The notes under the pieces were generated by a model. It ran no database searches and was not told the origin of the DNA. It was given only the letters and a program-made list of their open reading frames with translations. The translations under genes were made by a program, and so were the position numbers. Positions 28,353 to 36,822 of a stretch of 64,000 nt of DNA are shown here, piece after piece (position 1 is the first letter of the stretch; the number at the start of each line of letters is the position of its first letter). This DNA comes from Nostoc parmelioides FACHB-3921. GTDB taxonomy: Bacteria; Cyanobacteriota; Cyanobacteriia; Cyanobacteriales; Nostocaceae. The stretch covers positions 186,001-250,000 of the forward strand of contig NZ_JACJQL010000001.1 of the NCBI RefSeq assembly GCF_014696625.1, in the 5' to 3' direction.

Positions 28353-29507
28353 CTAAAGCATTTGCAAAATTTCTTGAGCTGCGCGATCGCATACTCCTAA
28401 TTCTCCCAAACATTGACGCATTTCGTGATAGTCTGCCAAGGTTTGCGCTCGACGCTCGCAATTGAGCAATAATTCCATCGCTGCTTGAGTGATATTCTCT
28501 GGGGTTGCTTGTTCTTGTAACAACTCCGGGACAATTGGTTTCATCACCACTAAATTAGGTGGGGAGGCGAAGGGGATAGAACCTTTGAGGATTTTCCGCG
28601 CAATCCAAACAGTAACAGGACTTAAACGGTAAACTACAACTTGTGGCACGTTTAACAATGCCAGTTCTAAATTAACTGTGCCAGATTTGGTAATGGCGAT
28701 ATCGGCCGCCGCAAAAACTTCTTTTTGTTGACCTGATACTACTGTAGCCCGTAAACCATAAGCCTTGATAGCTGCTTCGATTGGTTCTCTATATACTTCC
28801 AAAGACAGGGGAATCCAAAAATGCGCCTCTGGTAATTTAGCTTGGATAGTTTGGGCAGCTTGGAAAATTATCGGTAGTAAATATTTTAACTCTTGCCGAC
28901 GGGAAGCTGGCAAAAGAGCGATCGCTTTTTGTTCTGGTGTAATGCCTAACTTAGCACGAGCCTCTTCTCTACTAGGAACATCCTGCATCCGGTCAAGTAA
29001 AGGATGTCCTACCCAGGTAACATTTGCACCATTGTGACTAAAGTAACGAGCTTCTTCCGGGAAAATAGCTAATAACTTATCTGTAAAACCAACTATTCGG
29101 GATGTGTTCCGCAAACTCATCGACCAAACCCATTCTTGTGGTGCTATATAATACACTACAGGCACATGAGGTAAATGCTTCTGCATATAAGTGCCGACAC
29201 CAAGATTTGGCCCCATGTAATCAATCAAGACTACCAAGTCTGGGGGATTTTGTTTTAAATAGGCGATCGCTCGTCGCTGTACTATCAAAGTAGGCAAAAC
29301 ATAGGGCAGAGACTCAAAAATCCCCATTGAACCAATACCACTGGTATTGCCCAAAATAGTTGCCCCAGCCGCCGCCATTTTGTCGCCACCCAAGGCTACA
29401 ATCTCTAACTCCACCCCCATAGCCACAGCCTGACGTTTTAGCGCTGCAATCAACAGCGCCCCTTGCAAATCGCCAGAAACTTCGCCAGTGCTAATAAATA
29501 TACGCAT
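28353..29507 (-). CDS. lpxB: Lipid-A-disaccharide synthase
   Basis: A 384-residue GT19 enzyme opening MRIFISTGEVSGDLQGALL, the LpxB signature, with LVVLIDYMGPNLGVG and LLPASRRQELKYLLPI motifs and a C-terminal VVYRLSPVTVWIARKIL segment. It condenses UDP-2,3-diacylglucosamine with lipid X to form lipid A disaccharide at the inner membrane. Last gene of the minus-strand run omp85-lpxC-fabZ-lpxA-lpxB. A stretch of tandem repeats separates it from lpxA. The C-terminus overlaps HIP1-containing sequence. Confidence 0.95.
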   Translation of the reverse strand: MRIFISTGEVSGDLQGALLIAALKRQAVAMGVELEIVALGGDKMAAAGATILGNTSGIGSMGIFESLPYVLPTLIVQRRAIAYLKQNPPDLVVLIDYMGPNLGVGTYMQKHLPHVPVVYYIAPQEWVWSMSLRNTSRIVGFTDKLLAIFPEEARYFSHNGANVTWVGHPLLDRMQDVPSREEARAKLGITPEQKAIALLPASRRQELKYLLPIIFQAAQTIQAKLPEAHFWIPLSLEVYREPIEAAIKAYGLRATVVSGQQKEVFAAADIAITKSGTVNLELALLNVPQVVVYRLSPVTVWIARKILKGSIPFASPPNLVVMKPIVPELLQEQATPENITQAAMELLLNCERRAQTLADYHEMRQCLGELGVCDRAAQEILQML

Positions 29508-29511
29508 TTTA

Positions 29512-29630
29512 ATATTAGGGATTAGGGATTGGGGATTGGGGATTAGGGACTGGGGAAGGGGAAAATCTTTGAGTAACTTCTCTCCTCTGCTCCCCTGCTC
29601 CCCTGCTCCCCTGCTCCTCCTACCTCCTGC
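29512..29630. repeat. Two adjacent short tandem repeat blocks between lpxA and lpxB
   Basis: GGGATTA/GGGGATT-type heptamers occupy about 29515-29560 and CTGCTCCC octamers about 29586-29616. The G-rich run on one side and C-rich run on the other fill the lpxA-lpxB gap. Typical STRR; on the coding (minus) strand the transcript would have a C-rich tract followed by a G/A tract. Confidence 0.75.
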
Positions 29631-30449
29631 CTATGATTCATCACTCCCAACCGATTTTCCTCTACCAGGAATCAAGCCCCGTCTTCCTGGCATTTGTGAC
29701 AGCAATAGGAAGCGACGCAGGTGTTGTAAGTGTTCTGTATCACCTAAGGTTTCTAATTCTTCTAATGCTTCTTTAAAGAGCAAATTAGAACGGTAAAGGA
29801 TACGGAAGGCTTTTTTGAGCAGTTGCAAGTCGCTGGTTTCCATACCAGAGCGCTTGAGTCCCACCAGATTCAGAGTTCTAATCCTGCCTGGATTACCTTC
29901 TACCAACATATATGGCGGTACATCACGGTCAATTCGTGCCATCCCGCCTACCATTGCTTGTCTACCAATATGTACGAATTGGTGGACACCTAAAACACCG
30001 CTTAATCTGGCTTGTGATTCTATATGCACATGACCGGCTAAAGCTACAGAGTTAGCGATAATTACAGAGTCTTCAATTACACAGTTATGAGCTACATGGA
30101 CATAAGCCATTAACAAATTATTGTTACCAATAATTGTGGCTTGGCCTGCCCCAGTTGCCCGGTTAATGGTGACATACTCCCGAATCAAGTTATTGTCGCC
30201 AATTTTGACCCAGGTTGGTTCTCCCACAAACTTGAGATCCTGGGGTTCCATGCCGATAGCTGCACCTGTAAAAATCTGATTTCGCGCGCCAATCTCACAA
30301 GGCCCTTCTATCACAGCATGAGCGCCAATAATTGTTTCCGGGCCGACTTTGACGTGCGCTCCAATCACAGCATAAGCACCGACTTGCACTGTTGGGTGCA
30401 GTTCCGAATTTGGATGAATTACAGCAGTTGGATGAATAAGCGTCTTCAA
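29631..30449 (-). CDS. lpxA: UDP-N-acetylglucosamine acyltransferase
   Basis: A 272-residue left-handed beta-helix acyltransferase with hexapeptide repeats from residue 5 (IHPTAVIHPNSELHPTVQVG) and the catalytic His in VHVAHNCVIED. The C-terminal helical part (about 190-250) fits LpxA. It O-acylates UDP-GlcNAc in the first step of lipid A synthesis. 247 bases separate it from fabZ. The last ~15 residues are Gly/Arg rich. Confidence 0.95.
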   Translation of the reverse strand: MKTLIHPTAVIHPNSELHPTVQVGAYAVIGAHVKVGPETIIGAHAVIEGPCEIGARNQIFTGAAIGMEPQDLKFVGEPTWVKIGDNNLIREYVTINRATGAGQATIIGNNNLLMAYVHVAHNCVIEDSVIIANSVALAGHVHIESQARLSGVLGVHQFVHIGRQAMVGGMARIDRDVPPYMLVEGNPGRIRTLNLVGLKRSGMETSDLQLLKKAFRILYRSNLLFKEALEELETLGDTEHLQHLRRFLLLSQMPGRRGLIPGRGKSVGSDES

Positions 30450-30696
30450 GGGTGAATCTCCAGAACTGTCTTGAGGAGCCAGTGCTTTGCTTTGGTTATC
30501 AAAGTTTCAGCCTCTGGCGTTGCTGAGTATGTAAATGGTCAGTGACCAAAAGTGTCGGGCGAAGCAAGTTGAGTGTGTGAGCGGCGAAAATCAAGAAATT
30601 ATAAGATGCTCTTGTGGCGATTTTTTTTTACTGGTATCCTGTTTCAGGATTGAGTAAGGTATTTCACGGTTATACCGATACCACGAAAGCTAGTTG

Positions 30697-31218
30697 TTAG
30701 TTGATCAGCGAAAACATTAATTCGCCTTCGGCTGCTAGTTGACCGTCAACTTCGGCACGGGCTTGCATTTTCCCGAAACGACGTTGTTTAATCCATAACA
30801 GTTCCACTGTCATTACCAGTTGGTCTCCTGGTACTACTTGACGGCGGAAACGGACTTTATCAATACCCGCGAATACAAATAAACCACCTTCTAAGTTTGG
30901 CAGTTGCGTCATCACAATACCACCTACTTGTGCCATTGCTTCCACAATTAACACTCCTGGCATCAGTGGTCTATCTGGGAAATGACCAGTGAAATGTGGC
31001 TCGTTAATAGTGACATTTTTAATACCTACTGCTTGTTTTCCTGGTGTGTAGTCAATAATTTTGTCTACCAGCAAGAATGGGTAGCGGTGGGGAAGTAATT
31101 TCTGAATTTCTTCAGATGTAAAAGTCGTTTTAATTTCGGGTGGCGTTGTCGCCTCATTAGTGGCGGGTTGTTCTGTAGATGTGGGTGCTTTCACTTCAGA
31201 GAGGGTTGACATTGGCAA
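30697..31218 (-). CDS. fabZ: 3-hydroxyacyl-ACP dehydratase
   Basis: A 173-residue hot-dog-fold dehydratase. The catalytic His is in [18 protein letters not shown] and the Glu in [25 protein letters not shown] opens the domain at about residue 40. The first ~35 residues are a Thr/Pro/Glu-rich extension absent from short FabZ proteins; Met3 could be the true start. It removes water from 3-hydroxyacyl-ACP, linking fatty-acid elongation to the lpxA/lpxC acyl supply, and lies between those genes as in other bacteria. Confidence 0.95.
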
Positions 31219-31289
31219 GGTGGTTAATTTGTAATCTTGGCATGAATGTAGGTACGTGTAATGAGGAATTTTGAGATTCGAGCCGAAAT

Positions 31290-32141
31290 TTAGTTACTCA
31301 AAGCTAAAATTCGCTGTGCCAGTTGAATGTGTAAATTATGGCTGGCTTTATACGCTAGGAAATGAGCGCGGGGAAAATATCCCAGTAAACTCAAATCTCC
31401 TACTAGATCCAAGATTTTATGACGTACTGGCTCATTTGCAAATCTTAATGGTGGATTTACCCAGCCATCGGGGCCACAAACGAGCGCATTATCCAAACTA
31501 CCACCTTTGATTAACCCAGACTTTTGTAAATATTCGATTTGATGTAATAAACCAAAAGTACGTGCAGGTGCAATTTCTTGAGCGAAGCTAGCAGCAGCTT
31601 GCTCTAGCTGTGTGGTTAGTAACCAACTATGCCATTGATTACCAATAGCTGGCAAGTCAAAATCAATCCCATAGCTAAAGCGGGTTTCTTGTGCTGGGAT
31701 TGCAGCTACAAAAGCATCATCCTGATAAATCCAAATTGGTTCTTGAATATCCAATGATACTGAGTTATCTGTAATAGCTTGCTCTACTAAGCCAACTTTG
31801 GCAATACTCGTGACCCATTCGTTAGCTGAACCATCTAAAAGCGGGATTTCTGAACCATCAATTTCAATACGGGCGTTATCTACACCCATCCCCACCAAGG
31901 CTGCTAATAGATGCTCGACTGTGCGAATGTAGGCTTCACCTTTCCCCAACTGAGTTGAGAGGACTGTCTGATTCACCGCCGCCACTTGAGCCGGAATGAT
32001 TGGAGAGTCTGGCAAATCCACCCGCACGAAGTAGCGACCACTACCCGCATCAGCAGGAAGTATGCGTACATGGGTACTGACACCACTATGCAGCCCTACT
32101 CCAGTGTGAGCGATCGCCTCTGCTAGAGTGTGCTGTTTCAT
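31290..32141 (-). CDS. lpxC: UDP-3-O-acyl-N-acetylglucosamine deacetylase
   Basis: A 283-residue zinc deacetylase. Zinc and catalytic motifs are visible: [29 protein letters not shown], and [17 protein letters not shown] near the C-terminus. It catalyses the committed step of lipid A synthesis. 127 bases with tandem repeats separate it from omp85, and fabZ follows 71 bases later. Full length for the family. Confidence 0.95.
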   Translation of the reverse strand: MKQHTLAEAIAHTGVGLHSGVSTHVRILPADAGSGRYFVRVDLPDSPIIPAQVAAVNQTVLSTQLGKGEAYIRTVEHLLAALVGMGVDNARIEIDGSEIPLLDGSANEWVTSIAKVGLVEQAITDNSVSLDIQEPIWIYQDDAFVAAIPAQETRFSYGIDFDLPAIGNQWHSWLLTTQLEQAAASFAQEIAPARTFGLLHQIEYLQKSGLIKGGSLDNALVCGPDGWVNPPLRFANEPVRHKILDLVGDLSLLGYFPRAHFLAYKASHNLHIQLAQRILALSN

Positions 32142-32194
32142 ACGAATACAGTCAGTATATAGAGATTTTTGTTATTCATAATTCATCTTTGGTA

Positions 32195-32262
32195 AACACC
32201 CCGATAGTCTATAGTCCATAGTCCATAGTCGTTGACTGTTGACTGTTGACAGTTAACAGTTA
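32195..32262. repeat. STRR block (ATAGTCC and GTTGACT heptamers) between lpxC and omp85
   Basis: ATAGTCC-type and GTTGACT-type heptamers follow one another, the second ending in an inverted TTGACAGTTAACAG. Same repeat vocabulary as the hairpins at 25836, 36070, 44647 and 57895. Confidence 0.7.
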
Positions 32263-32268
32263 GCCAAC

Positions 32269-34791
32269 CTAAAACCTTTCTCCAATACCGAAATTAATCC
32301 GACTATCGCCATCATCGTTGATACCATAGTCAATGCGAATTGGCCCCAATGGTGATTGCACACGCACACCAAGACCATAACCGTAGCCGCTACCGCTTTT
32401 ATTCAGCACTTCAGCAGTTCTGGTGCTGGTTCCTAAGTCGCTACCAACGTCAAAAAATAAAGCGCCACTAACTACAGAGAAAACAGGAAAACGATACTCA
32501 ACAGATGCTTGCACAAAGCTGCGTCCGCTACCTAAAGCACCTTCTTCGTAACCACGTACTGAGTTACTACCACCAAGGGTAAAGGCTTCATAGGGGGGCA
32601 AATCACCAAGGACTGTACCGCCTTGGATGTTAAAGGCTATGGTTTCCGGCCCTTTGCTAAAACCTGTGAATTTCACGGGGAGATATTGACTGTAGCTACC
32701 CCGGAACCTAGTGAGGAAAATATTACCTGAGCCTACTGGTACTGATTGATCTACGCCGAAACGTAAGAAAGAACCGCTAGTTGGCTGCAAGGGATTATTG
32801 CGGAGGTCACGCTGTGCGCCTAGTTGCACTAATAATAAGTCATCTTCTCCCGTCCCAGAAAAGCTGAGGGGAACGATTTCACTGGTGCGGTTGCCATTAT
32901 CGTCAAACACAGCACCTTCTTTTCTCAAGTTACCATCAGCATCGCGGGTACTAACTCGCTGATACTGCAAGCCTGCTGAGGCCGTCCATTCTGCTCTTTC
33001 AAAAGGATTAGCCGATAAAGGGCGAGTGAAGGTAACACCACCACCTAGACGGGTGACACGAGGACGGTCTTGCTCGTCTGTATCATTAGGGTTACCAGGG
33101 TCAAATGTTCTAATATCTTCGTCCTTCCCGTCGAAAATCAAGGAGATGGAACGACGGCGGAAAATATTGGCAGTGTAAGAGGTGCGGTAAGGATCACCTC
33201 CAATCCAAGGGTCTGTGAACCGCAGGTCAAACAATAATTCTCGTTCGCCTAGCTGTACTTCTGCGCCTAGTTTTTGGTTTCTCCCGTTCAGGTTTTGCTG
33301 TTGATAGCTGACTGTACCAAACAATCCACTAGAAGAACTGATACCAGCACCAGCCGCAATTGAACCACTGCTGCGTTCTACTACATTTACCACCACATTC
33401 ACCTTGGTGGGGTCTGTACCGGGGTCAAGGGAAACATTGACATCTTCAAACAATCCTGTCCCGAATACCCGTTGTAGGTCTTTCTGGACGGTGTTGCGGT
33501 TGAATACCTGTCCTGGTTTCAATTCCACTTCTCGCGTGATGATATAGTCCTGTGTCCGTCCCCGAATTGGTTGTCCTTGTTCGTTGACATCCTGTCCTTC
33601 TTTGTTGCGAAAGCGGACGCTAATATTCTCAACGACCCCTTCGGCTACTTGCAGGGTGACAACTCCATTTTCGGAAACCTGGGGCGCGCCTACAACATTG
33701 GCGAGAACGTAACCTTGGTCTTGATAACGTTTGGTTAATTCCTTAATCCCTTCTTGTAAATCCCGCAAGTTGAGAATTTTGCCATACTGGGGGCGGAAAA
33801 TTTCATCAGCAGTAGCCTGGGGTAGGACTGAGGGAACGTTAGTACCAGGGTTGGCTTGAATTTCTACTTTGCTTAAGACGGGGTTGGGCTGGACAATAAA
33901 GCTGACTCGCACCCCTAATGGTGTATCTTCTGGTGATGCTTGGACGTTGGAGAAAAAGCCTGTGCCAAAGATGGCGTTAATATCTTCTTGTAACTGGGAA
34001 CGGGTGGTTGTCCGTCCTGGTTGAGTGCGAATTACGTTGTAAACTTGGGTTTCTAATTCGGGGGTTAGTTGTCCTGATTGCGGTCTCACGAGGACTTCTG
34101 AAACTAATACACGGGGTTCTGTGGTTTCAGGTGTGGCGTTAGGAGTGTTGAAATTTTCTGTCCCTGGTGTAGTCCCAGGGGCTGGTGCAGGTGCTGGTTG
34201 CTCGGTGCTTGGGGGGGCTACTTCTGGCTGGGGTGCAGGTTGTTCTGGGGCTTGTACAAGCTGCTTGGCTGTTGTCGCTCTAGTTTCGAGGGGGTTAGGA
34301 ACTGGGGAGGGCAAATTGGCTTTTTTCTGTGGTGATGGTGATGCGCTAACACCTGATGTGAGCGATCGCCCATAACTACCATAATTAATTGTCTGGTACT
34401 GACTCCTGAACATCGCAGTCGATGTTGGTTTGCCAATTTCTACAGGCGCTATCTTCGTCGCAGAGTTGCTTTCCTGCATGGGCGGATTTGTAGCCACTAA
34501 TGTCTCTACAGTGGGTACAATCACATCTTTTTTCGTCGTCGCTGCGGATTTAGTTGACTTATCTGTCGATAATTCCCCTGATGGGGATGGCATATCTGCC
34601 AGCGCCTTGACAGTTGTGAAATCCTCCGGGGATTCTAAACTCACATTTTGTTCTGACTGCTGATTTGTCGCTGGGGCGATCGCTTCTAATGTTTGTTCTG
34701 AATTTGTAGGAGTTTGGGCATTTGCAGTTAAAGAACTACTTAAAGGTGCTGTGATTGCTACAGCCGCCACTAATACGGGAGATAAACGCAT
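32269..34791 (-). CDS. omp85: Omp85/BamA-family outer-membrane assembly protein
   Basis: An 840-residue protein with a signal peptide (about 1-26, ending ANAQ), a ~170-residue Ser/Thr/Pro-rich low-complexity segment (Pro/Glu/Ala tract near 175-215), three POTRA-like domains (about 225-475), and a 16-strand barrel region ending in ...GIGERF with C-terminal Phe as required for outer-membrane insertion. VRGYEEGALGSGRSF is the conserved barrel-lumen VRGY/F loop. It inserts outer-membrane proteins. In Nostoc PCC 7120 the characterised Omp85 lies beside the lpx genes, matching this context. Upstream of lpxC in one minus-strand run. Confidence 0.93.
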   Translation of the reverse strand: MRLSPVLVAAVAITAPLSSSLTANAQTPTNSEQTLEAIAPATNQQSEQNVSLESPEDFTTVKALADMPSPSGELSTDKSTKSAATTKKDVIVPTVETLVATNPPMQESNSATKIAPVEIGKPTSTAMFRSQYQTINYGSYGRSLTSGVSASPSPQKKANLPSPVPNPLETRATTAKQLVQAPEQPAPQPEVAPPSTEQPAPAPAPGTTPGTENFNTPNATPETTEPRVLVSEVLVRPQSGQLTPELETQVYNVIRTQPGRTTTRSQLQEDINAIFGTGFFSNVQASPEDTPLGVRVSFIVQPNPVLSKVEIQANPGTNVPSVLPQATADEIFRPQYGKILNLRDLQEGIKELTKRYQDQGYVLANVVGAPQVSENGVVTLQVAEGVVENISVRFRNKEGQDVNEQGQPIRGRTQDYIITREVELKPGQVFNRNTVQKDLQRVFGTGLFEDVNVSLDPGTDPTKVNVVVNVVERSSGSIAAGAGISSSSGLFGTVSYQQQNLNGRNQKLGAEVQLGERELLFDLRFTDPWIGGDPYRTSYTANIFRRRSISLIFDGKDEDIRTFDPGNPNDTDEQDRPRVTRLGGGVTFTRPLSANPFERAEWTASAGLQYQRVSTRDADGNLRKEGAVFDDNGNRTSEIVPLSFSGTGEDDLLLVQLGAQRDLRNNPLQPTSGSFLRFGVDQSVPVGSGNIFLTRFRGSYSQYLPVKFTGFSKGPETIAFNIQGGTVLGDLPPYEAFTLGGSNSVRGYEEGALGSGRSFVQASVEYRFPVFSVVSGALFFDVGSDLGTSTRTAEVLNKSGSGYGYGLGVRVQSPLGPIRIDYGINDDGDSRINFGIGERF

Positions 34792-34919
34792 CGTCTTTAA
34801 TTCCTTTCTTCCTCTTCACATCCACACACCATTACCAGGCAATTGCTTATTTATGCCAAAGGTAAAAGAACAAATATACTTGTTTGTTTTGCAATAATCA
34901 AAAATTATTCCTGATACAT

Positions 34920-35657
34920 CTAATTTTTAATTTCTACTGCTGTTAGTACTCTTTGTAAAACCTCCTGATAAGCATCTTCTACATTTCCCAGGTCGCGCCG
35001 GAAACGGTCTTTATCCATCACCCGGCGATTGGGGTCGGCTTCTGTTGTGTTCCACAAACGGCAGGTATCAGGGCTGATTTCATCAGCCAGGAGTATTTGC
35101 TGTTGTGAGTCCACACCAAACTCTAGTTTGAAGTCTACTAGGGTGATACCGCAATTCTGCCAGAACTTTTTGAGGAAATCGTTTATTTGCAATGCTAGAT
35201 GAGTAATTTCCTCTACTTGTTCCGCCGTGGCTAGTTCCATTAACAGCAGGCGATCGCGTGTTAATAGTGGATCTCCTAACTGATCGTTTTTATAATAAAA
35301 CTCTACTAGGGGCTGTTTTAAGACTGTACCTAGCTCTATACCTGTTTGCTGAGATAAACTACCAGCAGCAATATTACGTATTACTACTTCTATCGGTATA
35401 ATTTTGACGGCTTTTACCCGCATTTGATTGGGGGTAGGGCTATCAATAAAGTGGGTCTTGATGCCAGATGCTTCCAACTGCTGAAAAAGTTGGCTGGAAA
35501 TACTACAATTTATTCTGCCTTTGCCAATGATACTGCCGCGCTTTTGCGCGTTAAAGGCAGTGGCATCATCTTTAAAATCAGCCAGTAAGACTTCTGGCTC
35601 GTCGGTAGTATAGAGAATTTTAGCTTTGCCTTCGTATAGCTTGGAATGAACAGACAT
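34920..35657 (-). CDS. purC: Phosphoribosylaminoimidazole-succinocarboxamide synthase
   Basis: A 245-residue SAICAR synthetase: KLYEGKAKILYTTDEP at the N-terminus, KGRINCSISSQLF and LLADEISPDTCRLWN. It ligates aspartate to CAIR in purine synthesis. Full length. It precedes omp85 by 128 bases on the same strand; no functional link with the lpx genes is expected. Confidence 0.95.
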   Translation of the reverse strand: MSVHSKLYEGKAKILYTTDEPEVLLADFKDDATAFNAQKRGSIIGKGRINCSISSQLFQQLEASGIKTHFIDSPTPNQMRVKAVKIIPIEVVIRNIAAGSLSQQTGIELGTVLKQPLVEFYYKNDQLGDPLLTRDRLLLMELATAEQVEEITHLALQINDFLKKFWQNCGITLVDFKLEFGVDSQQQILLADEISPDTCRLWNTTEADPNRRVMDKDRFRRDLGNVEDAYQEVLQRVLTAVEIKN

Positions 35658-36422
35658 GGTGGGAGGTAAAGTTTGAGCGATGAGCAGCTTTTGTCCTTTC
35701 GGGCTTCACCATTTTATCTTTAGTTATTCACGATTAGCTATTCGTCTGTAGTCAGCAAAGCAATTTTGGGTAGGGAATATTGCGGAAAATCAATGCTGTA
35801 CTTGACTACGGGGAAAAATAGCTGATGGTAAATTAAGACCTCCAGCCTGCGAAATCTGGCAAAATTAAGAGAAATCTTCATATTAGATGTGTGGGATATC
35901 CTATTTTGCTCTATCTATCCCCTGATATGGCGATTATTACCTAAGTTAGGGATTGCCACATGACTATGACGAACTGAACTCTTACCTCAAGCAGAAGCAA
36001 TACTGCTTGATTTTGCGATATTTTTCCAGAGTAAGCTAATGCACACCTAAATTGCATAACTACTAATCAGGGCTGTTGAACGTTGACAGCCCTCACAATC
36101 TACTGTGTCACTTAAAAGCAGAATAGCTTAGTGTGTACTTTTTTACATCAATATTAAGATTAGATGAACACAAAGAATAATTTTTGTAACTATTCTATTT
36201 TTTGTGTTAATTGCAAGTATATATTGATACTTTTAATTGAAATATAAACGAAGCAATACATAATCATCTCAAAAACATTTTAAATAGCCAGATATTATTG
36301 ATTGGAGAAGATGAAATAAATTAAGTAATTAGCGGTCGTAGTACTGTATTTATACTGAATTACAGTTGAGAAGGCTACTATAAACTCATCTTGAGATGTT
36401 AAACATAAAGGAGTTAAATAAA
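35658..36422. other. Long intergenic region with a MITE-like element
   Basis: 765 bases between divergent purC and the small gene at 36423. The MITE-like repeat at 36032-36130 is described separately. The remainder is AT-rich, shows no ORF or RNA gene that I recognise and presumably holds both promoters. Confidence 0.6.
36032..36130 (+). mobile_element. MITE-like element, copy B
   Basis: 99 bases starting TAAGCT and ending AGCTTA, i.e. 6-base perfect terminal inverted repeats, with an internal hairpin (GGGCTGT at 36070-36076, ACAGCCC at 36086-36092). Both ends and the body (CTAAATT.., ATAACTACTAAT) match the copy at 44604-44723 in inverse orientation. No coding capacity; no clear target duplication. 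Confidence 0.65.
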
Positions 36423-36707
36423 ATGGAGAAAAGCATAATGAGCAAAGACAATTTTCTCTATCCTCGTGGTCGTTATTACGGCCAAGTCAAGCCAGAAAAT
36501 TTAGTTTTCAACGCTAATTTACAGGAATTTGCCCAAAGAGTAAGTTATATTTGCAACTTAGAGACAGGGGGAAAGTTATCGCCAGACGAAGCTTACGACC
36601 AAATAAAAGCTTTGTGGAAACACTTAAAACGCACCAGAAAACAACTGCAAATCGGCGAAAATCCATTTCAAAATGGAGACGATGACTCTGAAGGTGCTGA
36701 AAAATGA
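36423..36707 (+). CDS. Conserved small cyanobacterial protein
   Basis: A 94-residue soluble protein; the start at 36423 is preferred because AAAGGAG lies 9 bases upstream (an alternative is 36438). The body FLYPRGRYYGQVKPENLVFN, a Cys-containing ICNLETGGKLSPDEAY segment and a helical, Lys-rich IKALWKHLKRTRKQL suggest one small helical domain. I believe it belongs to a cyanobacterial family of unknown function (possibly DUF7219), but the function is unknown. The AATTCAAA repeat follows it. Confidence 0.75.
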   Translation: MEKSIMSKDNFLYPRGRYYGQVKPENLVFNANLQEFAQRVSYICNLETGGKLSPDEAYDQIKALWKHLKRTRKQLQIGENPFQNGDDDSEGAEK

Positions 36708-36717
36708 GAGAGGGGAA

Positions 36718-36790
36718 TCAATTCAAAATTCAAAATTCAAAATTCAAAATACCCTACGGGTTCTCCGCAGGAGTACTAAATTCAAAATTA
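36718..36790. repeat. AATTCAAA repeat with inserted ACCCTACGGG segment
   Basis: Four ATTCAAA units, an ACCCTACGGG core and a further TTCAAAATT unit, equivalent to the copy at 25772-25832. It fills the convergent gap between the small gene and the adenylate cyclase. Confidence 0.7.
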
Positions 36791-36822
36791 ACTCCCTGTT
36801 CATCACTCAACACTTAGCAATC

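Noticed and set aside
28280..28465. 61-residue plus-strand ORF at the lpxB 3' end
   Set aside because: Overlaps lpxB in antisense and begins inside a dispersed AATTTTGAATTT repeat; not protein-like.
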